64,000 nt of DNA from Rhodospirillaceae bacterium (GTDB lineage: Bacteria > Pseudomonadota > Alphaproteobacteria > UBA8366 > Aestuariispiraceae): positions 39,401 through 103,400 of the forward strand of contig PAQY01000003.1 in NCBI GenBank assembly GCA_002709955.1, read 5' to 3'. Position numbers and translations under genes: made by a program. Shown here one piece after another: positions 63,163-64,000 of the stretch (positions within the stretch are counted from its first letter, which is position 1; each line of letters opens with the position of its first letter). The notes beneath the pieces are model-generated. The model saw only the letters and a program-made list of their open reading frames with translations, was not told the origin of the DNA and ran no database searches.

Positions 63163-64000
63163 AGCCGCCCCAACAAGACATCGGCAGACCAATCCGCGAT
63201 CACATCGATGGCTAGACTGAAATTGTCGCCATTCACATGTTCGCAACCGCCTTCTTCTTTGGTGAAGACCCGTAAGTCCCTGCGTCGGGCATTTACCGCG
63301 CCATCAATGGTCTTCTGTGCCTGATCGAAGGGAACCTGGCGGTCATTTTCGCCATGAACCACCAGCAACGGACATTCGATCCGGTCTGCAACGCCTGCTA
63401 GGCTCATCTTGGCAATCATCGCAGCACAGCTTTCTATGTCAGGCTGACCATAGACCTTGAGGGCGTGATCAATCCAACCCGGAATGGACCTGGCCGCATT
63501 GGGATCGCGCAAGATTCGGCCATGAGATTCCGTATTATCCCAACGCGCACCCCAGGCAATACAAGCTTTCAAGCGTTTCTCAAATGCAGCCGCGCGCGGG
63601 GCATAATATCCACCCAGACTCATGGCGACGATGCCAATTTCATCACTGGTATCATCCCGTCCCATCAGATAATCGACGCAGGCTGAGGCTGGACGCTCCG
63701 TCTCTACCACGGCAGGCAGACCACGATCGCGCAACGCCAAGCCAACGCCTGGATGATCAACCAATAAGGTCGATACCCCTCGTGCGCGCAAGGCATCTGC
63801 CAGACCAGACAGATACGTCCATTCCTTTGTCACATCAAATCCATCGAAACCAATCATACAGGGTCGCGGACCATCCCCCTGACCCGGCAGGAACAGAGCC
63901 GGCAGCGTTGTTCCCTCATAGGGAATCTCAACCCATTCCATAGGAATATCCGCATTCTGGATAGATTTTCGAAATGTTTCGCGCATTGCATCATAGGCAA
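63159..64000 (-). CDS. Alpha/beta hydrolase, 2,6-dihydroxypseudooxynicotine-hydrolase-like, partial
   Basis: At least 280 residues, open to the right edge. VEIPYEGTTLPALFLPGQGDGPRPCMIGFDGFDVTKEW, then the nucleophile elbow AMSLGGYYAPRAA, the acid in PLLVVHGENDRQVPFDQ and His in EEGGCEHVNGDNFS. The IPYEGTTLP start and the preceding helical residues (YDAMRETFRKSI) match hydrolases that carry an extra N-terminal helical domain, most of which would be beyond the window. A Met at 63986 is therefore unlikely to be the true start. Convergent with DctM. Confidence 0.82.
   Translation of the reverse strand, partial: AYDAMRETFRKSIQNADIPMEWVEIPYEGTTLPALFLPGQGDGPRPCMIGFDGFDVTKEWTYLSGLADALRARGVSTLLVDHPGVGLALRDRGLPAVVETERPASACVDYLMGRDDTSDEIGIVAMSLGGYYAPRAAAFEKRLKACIAWGARWDNTESHGRILRDPNAARSIPGWIDHALKVYGQPDIESCAAMIAKMSLAGVADRIECPLLVVHGENDRQVPFDQAQKTIDGAVNARRRDLRVFTKEEGGCEHVNGDNFSLAIDVIADWSADVLLGRL

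Noticed and set aside
1..64000. tRNA, rRNA, riboswitch and prophage genes
   Set aside because: None was seen in the intergenic gaps; every gap over 300 bases was read and holds only regulatory or repeat DNA, though a small RNA could be missed by eye.

Overview
The window reads as a chromosomal stretch of a heterotrophic alphaproteobacterium, probably marine or soil and outside the main Rhizobiales model genera. That placement is inferred from moderate-to-high GC, tight ATGA/GTGA-coupled operons and an unusual density of ABC and TRAP importers, acyl-CoA dehydrogenases, crotonases and GntR/IclR/MarR/LysR regulators. There are no rRNA, tRNA, CRISPR, phage or transposase genes. The only mobile-looking DNA is two families of short intergenic repeats.

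Region 1 (1-9154): a partial LysR gene is divergent from a plus-strand operon. The operon holds a PuuB-type FAD oxidase, a spermidine/putrescine-type ABC importer (binding protein, ATPase, two permeases), a GMC oxidoreductase, an enolase-superfamily dehydratase and a small cupin. It looks like uptake plus oxidation of an amine or amine-linked hydroxy/sugar acid. Region 2 (9301-10473) is a lone acyl-CoA dehydrogenase. Region 3 (10719-16650) is a FecI/FecR/TonB-receptor iron-uptake module with a PepSY membrane protein and a convincing Fur box upstream of the sigma factor.

Region 4 (17069-35094) is the most unusual part. A long minus-strand operon starts with a branched-chain-type ABC importer whose LivF ATPase is fused to a Tm-1-like (UPF0261) domain. 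It continues with an overlapping PEP-hydrolase-like TIM barrel, a long flotillin, two SRPBCC proteins (the second fused to a quinone oxidoreductase), an FAH-family hydrolase, an alpha/beta hydrolase and an amidohydrolase. A divergent GntR regulator, a second TIM-barrel gene, and an NtrC-like regulator with the same TIM barrel as its sensor and a decayed AAA+ domain lie beside it. The domain pair found fused in the plant Tm-1 protein is here built into an importer and its regulator.

Region 5 (35258-43452) is a second Liv importer co-transcribed with an acyl-CoA ligase and an SCP2-type thiolase, divergent from a MarR regulator. Region 6 (43709-63162) is a CoA-thioester catabolic island: ADP-forming acyl-CoA synthetase, glutaconate-type CoA-transferase, two IclR regulators, two crotonases lacking one catalytic Glu, a TAXI-TRAP importer, an Old Yellow Enzyme, two acyl-CoA dehydrogenases, a MaoC hydratase, an AtuA-type pair and a DctPQM TRAP importer. 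Three similar motifs upstream of three of its transcription units suggest one shared regulator. A partial alpha/beta hydrolase runs off the right edge.

Two repeat families stand out. One is a 107-bp structured repeat present twice (9198 and 53355) with compensatory changes. The other is a 264-bp MITE-like element (16808-17071) with about 34-bp terminal inverted repeats and a solitary end at 33330. In all four places the repeat end provides the stop codon of the neighbouring gene.
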